From positions 372,001 through 436,000 of the forward strand of contig CAWBOV010000006.1 in assembly GCA_963790525.1 (NCBI GenBank): DNA of 64,000 nucleotides. Direction: 5' to 3'. The notes under the pieces are model-generated. The model worked only from the letters and a program-made list of their open reading frames with translations, had not been told where the DNA came from and ran no database searches. Position numbers and translations under genes: made by a program. The stretch's first letter is position 1, and every line of letters starts with the position of its first letter. Shown in pieces: positions 1-8,435 of this stretch. Origin of the DNA: CAWBOV01 sp963790525 (GTDB lineage Bacteria > Actinomycetota > Actinomycetes > Mycobacteriales > Jatrophihabitantaceae).

Positions 1-294
1 AGCGCGGCCGGGGACGGTGGCCCGACCGGTGCCGAGTGCTGGTGCTGCGGGTCGATCGAGGATCCCGGCAGGCTCGTACAGCTGGGCAACCATCCCGAGG
101 TCGGTGTCTGCATCCGCTGCGCCCACTCGCTGAGCAAGTGGGCCCGCGAGATCGACGACCAGGGCCGCGCGGGCCTCGCCGTCCGGGCGCGCACCCGAGC
201 CCGCGACGTGCGCACGTGGGTGGTCCGCCACGGGTGGCACCAGCATCGGATCGTCGGCCGCGGCCTGAGGTGGCTCGGCCGCTGGACGCCATGA
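1..294 (+). CDS. C-terminal part of a small Cys-rich (zinc-binding?) hypothetical protein
   Basis: The frame is open from the first base of the window to a TGA at 292-294, so the start lies upstream. The visible 97 residues contain a CWCC cluster near residue 13 and a CIRC motif about 30 residues later, which looks like a four-cysteine zinc site, followed by a basic Arg/Trp-rich tail. Third-position GC is very high, as in real genes here. Short actinobacterial proteins with this layout exist, but I know no function for them. It ends 104 bases before an ABC transporter ATPase gene on the same strand; a functional link is unproven. Confidence 0.6.
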   Translation, partial: SAAGDGGPTGAECWCCGSIEDPGRLVQLGNHPEVGVCIRCAHSLSKWAREIDDQGRAGLAVRARTRARDVRTWVVRHGWHQHRIVGRGLRWLGRWTP

Positions 295-398
295 CGCACC
301 GCGCGCCTCGGGGTCGATATCCGGGGCATCACCGATGTGTTCGGTCGATCGGCCGCCCATGATCGTCGCGACGGTGGTAGCCGACATGAGGACGATCG

Positions 399-1313
399 AT
401 GATCCAGGTCCGCGAGTTGACCAAGTACTACGGCAAGGTTCGTGCGGTTGACGGGCTCACCTTCGATGTCGTGCCCGGACGGGTGACCGGCTTCCTCGGT
501 CCGAACGGAGCGGGCAAGTCGACCGCGATGCGCATGATCATCGGGTTGGATCGCCCGTCGAGCGGCTCCGTCACGGTCAACGGCCGTCCGTACGGTCAGA
601 TCCGCAGACCGCTGCACGAGGTCGGCGCGGTACTGGAGACGCGCGCGGTCCACAGCGGGCGCAGCGCCTTCAACCACCTGCTGTGTCTTGCGCAGAGCAA
701 CGGAATTCCCCGCTCGCGGGTGACGGAGGTGCTGGACGTCGTCGGCCTGGACAAGGTCGCCCGTCGCCGCGCGGGTGGATTCTCACTCGGCATGAGCCAG
801 CGCCTCGGTCTCGCCGCTGCACTGCTCGGGGACCCACCGGTGCTGCTCTGCGACGAACCGGTCAACGGGCTGGACCCTGAGGGGATTCTCTGGATCCGTA
901 CCCTGCTGCGGCAACTCGCCGCCGAGGGACGGACGGTGCTCGTGTCGAGCCATCTGATGAGCGAGATGGCGTTGACCGCCGACCACCTGATCGTGATCGG
1001 CCGCGGCAGGCTCATCGCCGACGCGTCGACGACGGACATCATCGAACGGAGCTCGCGCAATTCCGTGCTGGTGCGGTCGCCAGGGGCCCCGCACCTGAGC
1101 GCGCTCCTGCGCAAGCGGAACGCGGAAGTGACGGTGGACCCGACCGACGGCTCGCTCACCGTCACCGGTCTGGACGCTGCCGCCATCGGCGACCTCGCGG
1201 TCAGCCACGGCATCGCCCTGCACGAACTGTCGCCCCGGTACGTCTCGCTGGAGGCGGCGTTCATGGAGTTGACCCACGACAGCCTGGACTTCCACCCCGG
1301 ACAGGCGGCCTGA
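399..1313 (+). CDS. ABC transporter ATP-binding protein (DrrA/CcmA-type exporter)
   Basis: The 304-residue protein is a nucleotide-binding subunit that hydrolyses ATP to drive an ABC-2 type exporter. The Walker A motif GPNGAGKS is at residues 34-41, the signature is the variant LGMSQ near 130-134, Walker B ends in CDEP at 151-154, and the switch histidine is in SSH at 183-185. The Q-loop position reads VLE rather than the usual Gln. About 90 residues follow the ATPase core, as in antibiotic or lantibiotic exporters. The ATG at 399 has a GAGG stretch just upstream. The permease gene starts one base after the stop codon, so the two form an operon. The substrate cannot be told. Confidence 0.92.
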   Translation: MIQVRELTKYYGKVRAVDGLTFDVVPGRVTGFLGPNGAGKSTAMRMIIGLDRPSSGSVTVNGRPYGQIRRPLHEVGAVLETRAVHSGRSAFNHLLCLAQSNGIPRSRVTEVLDVVGLDKVARRRAGGFSLGMSQRLGLAAALLGDPPVLLCDEPVNGLDPEGILWIRTLLRQLAAEGRTVLVSSHLMSEMALTADHLIVIGRGRLIADASTTDIIERSSRNSVLVRSPGAPHLSALLRKRNAEVTVDPTDGSLTVTGLDAAAIGDLAVSHGIALHELSPRYVSLEAAFMELTHDSLDFHPGQAA

Positions 1314-1314
1314 G

Positions 1315-2118
1315 ATGGCGACGATCACCGCCGCCGGACCGACCTCGATCGGGTTCGGCAACGTCCTGCTCTCGGAATGGACGAAGCTGCGCTCGGTCCG
1401 GTCCACGTACTGGACGGCGCTGGCGGCAGTGGTAGCCACGATCGCCGCGGGAGCCCTCATCTGCCACCAACAGGCCAACGGCATCATCAGCGGCAAGGAC
1501 AGCGCCGACGGGTTCGACGCGCCGCTCGCCAGCCTGAGCGGCATCTACCTGGCGCAGGTCGCCGTCGGGGCCCTGGGCGTCCTGGTGATCAGCTCCGAGT
1601 ACGGCACCGGAATGATCCGCGCGACCATGGCGGCCGTCCCGCAGCGGCGTGCGGTCCTTGCGTCGAAGGCGATCGTCTTCGACGGCTGCACCCTCGTCAT
1701 CGGCGAGGTCCTGAGCTTCGCCGCCTTCGCCATCGGCCAGGCCCTGCTGCATCCGGCTCACGCCGGCGTGTCCCTCGGCGCACCGGGCGCGCTCCGCGCC
1801 ACCGTCGGCGGCGGCCTGTACCTCACCGCCGTCGGGCTGCTCGGGTTCGGGCTCGGCGCCCTCATCCGGCACACGGCCGGCGCCCTCTCGGCGTTCTTCG
1901 GCATCCTCTTCGCGACGACCGCGCTCGTCGATCTGCTGCCGACGACCTGGCGCAATCACGCGATCAACTACATGCCCGCGAACGCCGGCAGCCAGATCAT
2001 CACCACGATGCCCACGCGAGGCGCGCTGGCTCCGTGGACCGGACTGGGCGTCCTGTGCCTCTATGCCGTGGTTGCTCTTGTCCTCGCCGCGGCGCTCGTC
2101 ACCCGGCGTGACGTGTAG
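1315..2118 (+). CDS. ABC-2 type transporter permease
   Basis: The 267-residue integral membrane protein pairs with the ATPase gene that ends one base before it. The N-terminus has the LLSEWTKLRSVRSTYW signature typical of actinobacterial ABC-2 permeases, followed by about six hydrophobic segments (residues 30-50, 75-100, 120-150, 165-190, 195-215 and 240-265). It probably exports a drug-like or lipid-like molecule, but nothing in the sequence names the substrate. The protein ends in a short cytoplasmic TRRDV tail. Confidence 0.9.
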   Translation: MATITAAGPTSIGFGNVLLSEWTKLRSVRSTYWTALAAVVATIAAGALICHQQANGIISGKDSADGFDAPLASLSGIYLAQVAVGALGVLVISSEYGTGMIRATMAAVPQRRAVLASKAIVFDGCTLVIGEVLSFAAFAIGQALLHPAHAGVSLGAPGALRATVGGGLYLTAVGLLGFGLGALIRHTAGALSAFFGILFATTALVDLLPTTWRNHAINYMPANAGSQIITTMPTRGALAPWTGLGVLCLYAVVALVLAAALVTRRDV

Positions 2119-2176
2119 CCCGGCCACACGGACAGCCCCGCGGGTCGAACCGCGAAGTCGGCCTCGATGAACCCGA

Positions 2177-2617
2177 TCAGCCCGTCGCGTCAGGATCCTG
2201 AGCCGTGCTCCGGGCGCGGCGCACGACGGCGTCGAGATCGGTCTGCATGACGGCAGCGAACAGCCGGTCGCCGGCGTGTTCGGCTTCGGGGGAGGGTCCG
2301 ACGACCGCGCCCGTCGCATCCAGGCTCACCCCGAGCGGCAGAACGGCGGTGATCGCTTCGACGTAGGCCGTCGTGGTCCGGGCGACGTCGTCAGGTGTCG
2401 CGTCCGCTCCGAGCAACCGGGCCACCCGCTCCTCGGGTGACTGCGACAAGGGAAACACCTCCACCCATCGCACCAGCACCGTGTCAGGCTCGGCCGCGGG
2501 CTCGACGGCGGTTCCGGTCGGGGGTTCGGTCGACGGCGCCGACGCTGAGCGCCTGTCCGCGGCGGAGGGACGGACAGTGGACTGAGTACGCCCGGGCCTG
2601 CGCCCGACCGAGGCCAT
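2177..2617 (-). CDS. Hypothetical protein
   Basis: This is a possible 146-residue protein on the opposite strand to the ABC operon. I take the ATG at 2617; a TTG at 2626 is also in frame. The first 45 residues are Ser/Pro/Arg-rich and probably disordered. The second half is well formed (VLVRWVEVFPLSQSPEERVARLL followed by helices), with a conserved-looking acidic end. No family is recognised. No strong ribosome-binding site precedes either start, so the call rests on codon usage and helix-like composition. Confidence 0.4.
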   Translation of the reverse strand: MASVGRRPGRTQSTVRPSAADRRSASAPSTEPPTGTAVEPAAEPDTVLVRWVEVFPLSQSPEERVARLLGADATPDDVARTTTAYVEAITAVLPLGVSLDATGAVVGPSPEAEHAGDRLFAAVMQTDLDAVVRRARSTAQDPDATG

Positions 2618-2780
2618 GAAGAGCAAGGATGAAGGGTCCGATCATGAGGTGGAGAGGCGCCGGCTCAGCAGATCGCTGGCCTCGGACGCGTCGGCCGGTT
2701 GCTCGACCCGGGAGGACTCCCGCTGGTACAGCGCCTCAGGTCCGAAAAATGTCACTCGGTGCTGTCGGCCCGGGCGCAGC

Positions 2781-3014
2781 TCACCCCGGGGCGTGGGAGC
2801 GGTAGTGCGTGGCCTGGGTGCAGATGCTGCACCTCGCCTTGGGCTCGGCCGTCGCTATCGACTCCGGCCAGTCGTCTCCCCAGGCGACGACGGTCGCACC
2901 GCAGAGGGCGACGGTGTGGTCACGGTGCGCCGCGTGAGCGAGGGGCCGGGGGCGGGACGTCGGGTCCTCATGCCACGCCTCGACCAGGCGACCGCTGCGG
3001 GGGCTCGTAATCAT
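2781..3014 (-). CDS. Small Cys/His protein, probable zinc-binding
   Basis: The 77-residue protein starts at an ATG with an AGGTG ribosome-binding sequence about 8 bases upstream. It has an AHRDHTVALCGA segment near residues 28-39 and a C-terminal CSIC pair near 62-65, so one Cys plus His and a CxxC could bind one zinc ion. Similar short actinobacterial proteins often act as unstudied accessory or DNA-linked factors. It lies alone between the hypothetical gene at 2177-2617 and the divergent cobalamin riboswitch region. No function can be given. Confidence 0.55.
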   Translation of the reverse strand: MITSPRSGRLVEAWHEDPTSRPRPLAHAAHRDHTVALCGATVVAWGDDWPESIATAEPKARCSICTQATHYRSHAPG

Positions 3015-3204
3015 CGTTGATCACCTGCCGATCCTGTCCTGTGCCCTTCCCACCGTAGCGCGGAGAAACGGGTCCGAACCGTGCTCTCTCCGGCCGATGC
3101 GAGGGTCGCCGGGATGCTCTCACCGGCCGGTCCGCACGATTTTTCGGAAGTGCGCCGAAGACGCCTGTGGCGGAGCGAACAGCGCTCAGCAGATTTACAC
3201 GGGC

Positions 3205-3376
3205 GCGCGCGCCGGTGTACGTTTCGTCCAGTTCACCTGTCAGCTCACCAGAGCTGCGTCGCACGAGCAGAAGCCGGTGCAAGCCCGGCACGGTAGCGCC
3301 ACTGTGTCCGACCCGAGAGGGCTGGAAGTCAGACCTGCCTGCGACGATCGCCCACTAGCGGGACGCACTATCCCGG
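3205..3376 (+). promoter_or_regulatory. Cobalamin (B12) riboswitch upstream of cbtB-cbtA
   Basis: The leader contains the conserved cobalamin aptamer core: AAGCCGGTGCAAGCCCGGCA at 3271-3290, then GCCACTGTG around 3298-3306, and the B12 box GGAAGTCAGACCTGCC at about 3324-3339. Just downstream CGGGA (3359-3363) can pair with TCCCG (3371-3375), directly abutting the GGAGGAG ribosome-binding site of cbtB. This suggests that coenzyme B12 binding blocks translation. The outer limits of the aptamer are approximate. The next gene is a predicted cobalt transporter subunit, which fits B12 feedback control. Confidence 0.88.
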
Positions 3377-3392
3377 AGGAGCACTGACCCGT

Positions 3393-3614
3393 ATGACCAC
3401 CATCAGCCCCACCACCAGCCCCACGATCACGATCCCTGCCGCCCTGCCCGCCGTCCGCGTCGCGGCGCTGCTGGCGCTGACCGTGTTCTTCGCCCTGGCG
3501 GCGTACTACTTCATCGGGGTCGACGAGGGCATGTCCTCGGTCTTCGGCAAGACGATGGTCATCCACGAGTGGGTCCACGACTCCCGCCACTTCCTCGGAT
3601 TCCCCTGCCACTAG
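3393..3614 (+). CDS. cbtB: CbtB, cobalt transporter small subunit
   Basis: The 73-residue protein has one membrane segment (about residues 22-42) and a C-terminal tail with four histidines (58, 62, 66, 73) ending in GFPCH, the presumed metal-binding tail typical of CbtB. CbtB and CbtA are predicted, mainly from B12-riboswitch context, to import cobalt for cobalamin synthesis. GGAGGAG stands about 12 bases before the ATG, inside the riboswitch expression platform. cbtA follows after 34 bases. Confidence 0.9.
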   Translation: MTTISPTTSPTITIPAALPAVRVAALLALTVFFALAAYYFIGVDEGMSSVFGKTMVIHEWVHDSRHFLGFPCH

Positions 3615-3648
3615 GCCTGTCTCCGACACCGAGACGGGGATTCCCGCA

Positions 3649-4525
3649 ATGTTCGAGGGAAAGATAGTTCTCCGAGGCGTGCTCGCAGGCTTCATCGCGG
3701 GTGTGCTCGGCTTCGTGTTCGCGCGCATCTTCGCCGAGCCCTACATCCAGCAGGCGATCGACTACGAGAACGGCCGTGACGCGGCCCTGGCCGCCATCGC
3801 CAAGGCACAGGGCACCACCGTCACACCGGATGGTCCCGAGATCTTCAGCCGCACGATCCAGTCGAATGTCGGCTTGGCCTCGGGCATCATCGTCTTCTCC
3901 ATGGCGATGGGGGCCCTCGTGGCCGTGGCGTACCTCGTTCTTCAGGGCCGCTTCGGCATACGTGCCCGCACTCTTGCCCTGCTCGTTGCGGGTTTCGGGC
4001 TCCTCGGCGTGTATCTGGTTCCGTTCGTCAAGTACCCGGCGAACCCGCCCGCGATCGGGCACAGCTTCACCATCACCACACGGGGACACCTGTACCTGGC
4101 GATGGTCGCCTGTTCGCTGGTCTTCCTCGTGGGTGCGGTCGTGCTGGGGCGCTGCCTGAGGGGTCGCTTCGGCGCCTTCAACGCCACGATCGTGGCCGCC
4201 GGCGCGTTCCTCGTCGCGATCAGTGTGGTCATGGCGCTGCTGCCCTCTCTGGGCCACCTCGCGGCGAACACAGCGGTCGAGGCCACGACCGGCTACGGCA
4301 AGTCCGCCACCGAGACGCCTCTGCCGGTGCGCAACCCGCAAGGGCAGATCACCTACCCGGGCTTCCCGGCGGACGTGCTTGTGGAAGTTCCGGCTGTACT
4401 CGGTGATCGCCCAGATGATCATCTGGACGACCATCGGCATCGTGTTCGCCACGCTGGTCGAGCGGGTGCTCAATCCACCGTCCCGCCCGCACGGCGCACC
4501 GAACCGCGAGACGATCCCGGTCTAG
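3649..4525 (+). CDS. cbtA: CbtA, cobalt transporter membrane subunit (one frameshift in this sequence)
   Basis: The protein has about five hydrophobic segments, starting with the first at residues 8-28, and the RIFAEPYIQQAIDYE loop seen in CbtA. The frame is intact to PGFPADVL near base 4378, where an extra T (CTTGTGG instead of CTGTGG, about 4380) shifts it. Removing one base restores WKFRLYSVIAQMIIW and a last membrane helix ending at the TAG at 4523-4525, giving 291 residues. The frameshift is probably a sequencing error, because the downstream frame keeps full family similarity. It is co-transcribed with cbtB under the B12 riboswitch and is presumed to form the cobalt-importing channel. 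Confidence 0.88.
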
Positions 4526-4592
4526 CGCGGCCGCACTGGACCGGGGGGCCCGCGCCCGCGGGTCCGGAAGCACGATCCAGCCTCGGACCGAC

Positions 4593-4619
4593 AGGTACTT
4601 GCTTGCCGAAAAGCAGTGT
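4593..4619. promoter_or_regulatory. Possible MarR autoregulatory operator
   Basis: TGCTT (4600-4604) and AAGCA (4611-4615) form an inverted repeat with a 6-base spacer, and the flanks TACT and GTGTA continue the approximate dyad. The element lies about 40 bases before the marR start, where MarR-family proteins usually bind to repress their own gene. It sits in an unusually AT-rich patch for this genome. The assignment is an inference from position and symmetry only. Confidence 0.45.
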
Positions 4620-4655
4620 ATTTTTCTGCTCATCGACAGAGAGCGAGGACCAGCG

Positions 4656-5099
4656 GTGGCGGTGCCAGACACCACGGAAGCCGTCGCGTCGCTGCGCCTG
4701 AGCCTGATCCGCATCTCCCGGCGGCTCGATCGCCAGGTGGGCGCCGACGGCTTCACGACCACCGAGCTGTCGGTGCTCGCCGCGGTCGCCCGGAAGGGGC
4801 CGCTCGGGCTGAGCGAGCTGGCCGGTTACGAGGGCATCAACCCGACGATGCTCTCCCGCGTCCTCGGGCGCCTCGAGGCCGCCGGTCTGATCGAGCGCCA
4901 GGCGGACTCCGCCGACCGGCGGGCCGTCCAGGTCAGCGCCACCCGGAGCGGCGCCCGTTTGCGCGAGCGGCTGCTGAGCGAGCGCACGGCGCTGTTGAAC
5001 GAGCGGCTGGGGGAGCTGCCCCCGGAACTGCTGGATTCCATCATGAACGCGGTGCCCGCCCTCGAGGTTCTCGCCGCCTCGCTGGCTCCGCAGTCCTGA
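4656..5099 (+). CDS. MarR-family transcriptional regulator
   Basis: The 147-residue protein is a dimeric winged-helix regulator. The recognition region reads LSELAGYEGINPTMLSRVL (about residues 53-71), followed by a wing with RQADSADRRAVQVSAT and a C-terminal helix for dimerisation. I prefer the GTG at 4656, preceded by GAGGACC, over a TTG at 4599 that would add 19 residues from inside the presumed operator. The next gene, 80 bases on, encodes an SRPBCC protein, so the regulator may control it. The ligand is unknown. Confidence 0.85.
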   Translation: MAVPDTTEAVASLRLSLIRISRRLDRQVGADGFTTTELSVLAAVARKGPLGLSELAGYEGINPTMLSRVLGRLEAAGLIERQADSADRRAVQVSATRSGARLRERLLSERTALLNERLGELPPELLDSIMNAVPALEVLAASLAPQS

Positions 5100-5179
5100 C
5101 CCGGCAAGCGCTGCGAAGCTGTCTGTCGCGGAGTTACGGTAGCGGGGAAGGCTGTCCGTTCGCGGAACGAGGAGGCACC

Positions 5180-5608
5180 ATGGCTGATCTGGTGGCAACC
5201 GCCCAGACCGACATCGATGCGTCGCCGGAGCAGGTCTGGGCGGCGCTGACGGACCCGTCCCTGATCGAGCAGTACATGTTCGGATCGGTGGTCGAGACCG
5301 ACTGGAAGCCCGGCAGCCCCATCGTCTGGAAGGGCGAGTACGAGGGGCGAGCCTACGAGGACAAGGGAACCGTCGTCACGGTCGAGGAACCGAGGTTGCT
5401 CGTCGTGACCCATTTCAGCCCGATGAGCGGGCAGGACGACGTTCCCGAGAACTACCACACGCTGACCTACGAGCTGGAGAGACGGCCCGCCGGCACGCAC
5501 CTGTCGCTGAGCCAGGACCACAACGCCAGCGCGGACGAGGTCGAGCACTCCCGCAAGAACTGGGAGTCGATGCTCGCCGAGTTGAAGACTGTCGTCGAGC
5601 GCTCCTAG
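5180..5608 (+). CDS. SRPBCC domain protein (AHSA1/START-like)
   Basis: The 142-residue protein has the typical start of the AHSA1-type SRPBCC fold, with a first strand, then SPEQVWAALTDPSLIEQYM (about residues 15-33), and the PGSPIVWKGEYEG region. This fold makes a deep hydrophobic pocket that binds lipids or aromatic compounds. A perfect GAGGAGG ribosome-binding site ends 4 bases before the ATG. It follows the MarR gene on the same strand and may be its target. No catalytic residues can be assigned. Confidence 0.88.
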   Translation: MADLVATAQTDIDASPEQVWAALTDPSLIEQYMFGSVVETDWKPGSPIVWKGEYEGRAYEDKGTVVTVEEPRLLVVTHFSPMSGQDDVPENYHTLTYELERRPAGTHLSLSQDHNASADEVEHSRKNWESMLAELKTVVERS

Positions 5609-5656
5609 TTCCGGGTCCGCCGGCTGAGGTGGTGCCGCGCGGCCGGGGCGCGGAAA

Positions 5657-5689
5657 CGGGCCCCGCACATCGTGGATGCGCGGGGCCCG
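5657..5689. terminator. Strong hairpin after the SRPBCC gene
   Basis: CGGGCCCCGC (5657-5666) pairs perfectly with GCGGGGCCCG (5680-5689) around a 13-base loop that can itself partly pair. It starts 48 bases after the SRPBCC stop codon and probably ends that transcript. There is no U-tract, as is common for actinobacterial terminators. Confidence 0.6.
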
Positions 5690-6031
5690 CCGAGCCCCGT
5701 TGCACGCGCGTTCCCCCGAGGCGCGTGCGTTCGGACCCGCACCCCCGTCATGACCGCAGCCGCAGAGCGGAGCGAGCTGTTGGCGGGTACATGTTGATCT
5801 TTCCAGAGCAACGGCTTCCCCGCAAAGGTGATCGCCGCCAACTATCTGATAACAATCACGAACCAGGCGCCGGCGCCAGGTCCCCGATTGCTGCATTGAT
5901 GTCGTTTCGCCCCAGGTCCGGCAGGCGGATCGATCTCGCGCAGCTGTCCGGCGAGGGCGTCGCGGTCCTGGCCGAGCGTCTGGGTTGACGCCGGGCCCGG
6001 GCTCGCCGGCCGTGTGATGGCAGCCCGGCGG
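5690..6031. other. Intergenic stretch, no convincing gene
   Basis: Both strands have open frames here, but their products are Arg/Pro-rich and show no family. A short plus-strand tail ending at 5988 (LAQLSGEGVAVLAERLG) looks protein-like and could be the remnant of a lost gene. The stretch separates the SRPBCC gene from the convergent aldehyde dehydrogenase gene. Confidence 0.35.
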
Positions 6032-7414
6032 TCAGGACTCCCGGGCCGGGCGGTGGATGAGCTTCTTGTTGACGAACTCATCGATCCCCAGCGGGCCGAG
6101 TTCGCGCCCGACTCCGGAGCGCTTGGTGCCACCGAACGGCAGGTCGGCGCCGCCACCTTCGGGCTCGTTGATCCACACCATGCCGGTGTCGAGCCGGTCG
6201 GCGACATCGAGGGCCAGCGCCTCGTCGGTGCTGTAGACCGCGCCGCCCAGCCCGAACGGCGAGCTGTTCGCGAGCTCGACGGCCTCGTCCGGCGAGGAGA
6301 CCTTGTAGACGACCGCGGCGGGCCCGAACAGCTCCTCGCGGTAGGCGCGCATGTCCGGCGTGACGTCGGTGAGCACGGTGGCCTCGACGAACGCTCCCGG
6401 CCCGTCGACGCGATGGCCGCCCGTGCGCAGGGTCGCGCCCTTGCTCACGGCGTCCTCGATCTGCGCGATCAGCCCCACAGCGGCCTGTTCCGAGGACAGC
6501 GGGCCGTAGGACGTCGCCGGATCGGTCGGATCCCCGGTGGTCAGCGCGCCCATCGCGGCGGTGAAGCCGCTGACGAACTCCTCGTACAGCTCGTCGAGCA
6601 CGATGAAGCGCTTGGCGGCGTTACAGGACTGGCCGGCGTTCTCCATCCGCGCCGCCACCGCCCCCTCGACCACCGAGGCCATGTCGTCGGTGCTGAGCAC
6701 GATGAACGGGTCGGACCCACCGAGCTCCAGGACGACCTTCTTCAGGTGCTGGCCGGCCAGGGCGGCCACGGCCGTTCCCGCCCGCTCGCTCCCGGTGACC
6801 GACACCCCGGCGATCCGGGGATCGGCGATGACGTCGGCGATCTGGTCGTTGGTGGCGAACAGGTTGAGGTAGGCGTCGGCCGGCAGCCCGGCGTCGTGGA
6901 AGAGCTGCTCGATCGCCAGCGCGGACTCCGGGCACTGCGGCGCGTGCTTGAGGACGATCGTGTTGCCGATCATCAGGTTCGGGGCGGCGAATCGAGCCAC
7001 CTGGTAGTAGGGGAAGTTCCACGGCATGATCCCGAGCAAGGCGCCGATGGGCGACTTGCGGACCCATGCCTGGCCACCCGTGCTCGACGGCAGCGGCTCG
7101 TCCTGGAGCAGGTCGGCGCCGTGCTCGGCGTAGTAGCGGAAGATGTCGACCACGAACTCCACCTCGCCGAGGGCATCGGCGGTGGTCTTGCCCATCTCGC
7201 GGGTGATCAGTCCGGCGAGGGTGTCGGCGCGGTCGCTGAACAACTGTGCGACCCGCAGGAGGATGTCCGTCCGCTCCTGCTTCGAGGTGGCCTTCCAGGA
7301 CTGGAAAGCCTTGTCCGCACGGGCGATGACGTCCTGGACCTGCTCATCCGTTGCGGTGGCGAACTCGCGCTCTGTCTCGCCGGTGGCGGGGTTGACGACC
7401 TGGTACAAGCTCAA
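6032..7414 (-). CDS. NAD(P)-dependent aldehyde dehydrogenase (succinate-semialdehyde dehydrogenase type)
   Basis: The enzyme oxidises an aldehyde to the acid with NAD(P)+. With the TTG start at 7414, which has GAGGAG 7 bases upstream, the protein is 460 residues, the usual size for GabD/Sad-type enzymes that begin YQVVNPATGE. The cofactor loop PWNFP is at 131-135, the general base Glu230 lies in LELGG, and the nucleophile Cys264 lies in NAGQSCNAAKRF. The C-terminal GGTKRSGVGRELG motif is present. Next door, reading away from it, is an LLM flavin oxidoreductase. The substrate is inferred from family resemblance only. Confidence 0.9.
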   Translation of the reverse strand: MSLYQVVNPATGETEREFATATDEQVQDVIARADKAFQSWKATSKQERTDILLRVAQLFSDRADTLAGLITREMGKTTADALGEVEFVVDIFRYYAEHGADLLQDEPLPSSTGGQAWVRKSPIGALLGIMPWNFPYYQVARFAAPNLMIGNTIVLKHAPQCPESALAIEQLFHDAGLPADAYLNLFATNDQIADVIADPRIAGVSVTGSERAGTAVAALAGQHLKKVVLELGGSDPFIVLSTDDMASVVEGAVAARMENAGQSCNAAKRFIVLDELYEEFVSGFTAAMGALTTGDPTDPATSYGPLSSEQAAVGLIAQIEDAVSKGATLRTGGHRVDGPGAFVEATVLTDVTPDMRAYREELFGPAAVVYKVSSPDEAVELANSSPFGLGGAVYSTDEALALDVADRLDTGMVWINEPEGGGADLPFGGTKRSGVGRELGPLGIDEFVNKKLIHRPARES

Positions 7415-7509
7415 CGGAGCGCTCCTCGGTGCCGGGGGTGGACGTCCCATCATGCACCCAGGATCCGACGCGCTAGGTTCGTGGCATCCCCTCCTGTCAG
7501 GAGACAGCC

Positions 7510-8386
7510 ATGGAACTCGGCGTCCATTTCGCCAACTTCACCCTCCCCGTCGGCACGACCGGGCTCGGCGCCACCCTGGCGGCCACCGCCAAGGCCGCGG
7601 ACGACGGTGGCTTCTCGACCGTTCACGATGATGGATCACTGGTTCCAGATGGAATCATTCGCGACCTCGCAGGACCCGATGCTGGAGGGCTACACCTCGC
7701 TCGGCTTCGTCGCCGGGCAGACCGAGCGGATCTCGCTGGGTCTGCTCGTCACCGGAGTGACCTACCGTTATCCCGGCCTGCTCGCCAAGATCGTCACGAC
7801 GCTGGACGTGCTGTCCGGCGGCCGCGCGATCCTCGGTCTCGGCGCGGCCTGGTACGAACGCGAGCACAGGGGCCTCGGCGTCCCGTTCCCCCCGCTGAGC
7901 GAGCGTTTCGAGCGGCTCGAGGAGACCCTGCAGATCTGCAAGCAGATGTGGAGCGAGGACGACGGCCCCTACGCGGGCAAGTACTACCAGCTCGCCGAGA
8001 CGATCTGCCGCCCGCAGCCCATCCAGAGCCCGCCTCCCATCCTCATCGGTGGATCGGGTGAGAAGAAGACGCTGCGCCTCGTCGCCCGGTACGCCGACGC
8101 GTGCAACCTCTTCGCCGCCGATCCCGCCGAGGTGGGCCACAAGGTCGATGTCCTGCGCCGCCATTGCGAGGACGTCGGGCGCGATCCGGCCGAGATCAAG
8201 AAGACGATCATCGTCCAGGGCGATCCGCTCAGCGACGTCGACGCCTTCCTCGGCTCGATGGAGGCCTACGCCGCCCTAGGCATCTCACTGGTCACGATGA
8301 CCCCGATGTCGGCCGACCCCGCCGGCTGGGTGACGTCGATGGGGGAGCGGGTCGTCCCACGGCTGGCGCAGCTCGGGGTGTCCTAG
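7510..8386 (+). CDS. LLM-class F420-dependent oxidoreductase (one frameshift in this sequence)
   Basis: This is a luciferase-like monooxygenase/F420 oxidoreductase of the TIGR03560-like type. The ATG at 7510 has AGGAGA 6 bases upstream and begins MELGVHFANFTLPVG. After about 37 codons an extra T (CCGTTCACG for CCGTCACG, about 7622) shifts the frame. Removing it yields a continuous 291-residue protein with MMDHWFQ, LGLLVTGVTYRYPGLLAK, GLGAAWYEREHRGLG and PPILIGGSGEKKTLR, all typical of the family. Such enzymes use reduced F420 or FMN to reduce or oxidise small molecules. It is divergent from the aldehyde dehydrogenase gene, with a 95-base gap. Confidence 0.88.
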
Positions 8387-8401
8387 CACTGACTTTCTTG
8401 A

Positions 8402-8424
8402 CGTCGTCTCTAGTTCAGACGACG
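8402..8424. terminator. Hairpin between LLM oxidoreductase and phosphatase genes
   Basis: CGTCGTCT (8402-8409) pairs with AGACGACG (8417-8424) around a 7-base loop. It lies 16 bases after the oxidoreductase stop and 12 bases before the next start codon, and overlaps a TTGACG element (8398-8403). It could be a terminator or an operator for the phosphatase gene. Confidence 0.4.
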
Positions 8425-8435
8425 ATGGGACCACC

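Noticed and set aside
2616..3387. Several plus-strand frames before cbtB
   Set aside because: They are antisense to the small Cys/His gene or run through the riboswitch, and their products are Arg/Ser-rich without motifs.
6014..7509. Long plus-strand open frame joined to the LLM oxidoreductase
   Set aside because: It is the antisense of the aldehyde dehydrogenase gene, has no family resemblance, and only connects to the oxidoreductase because the latter is frameshifted.
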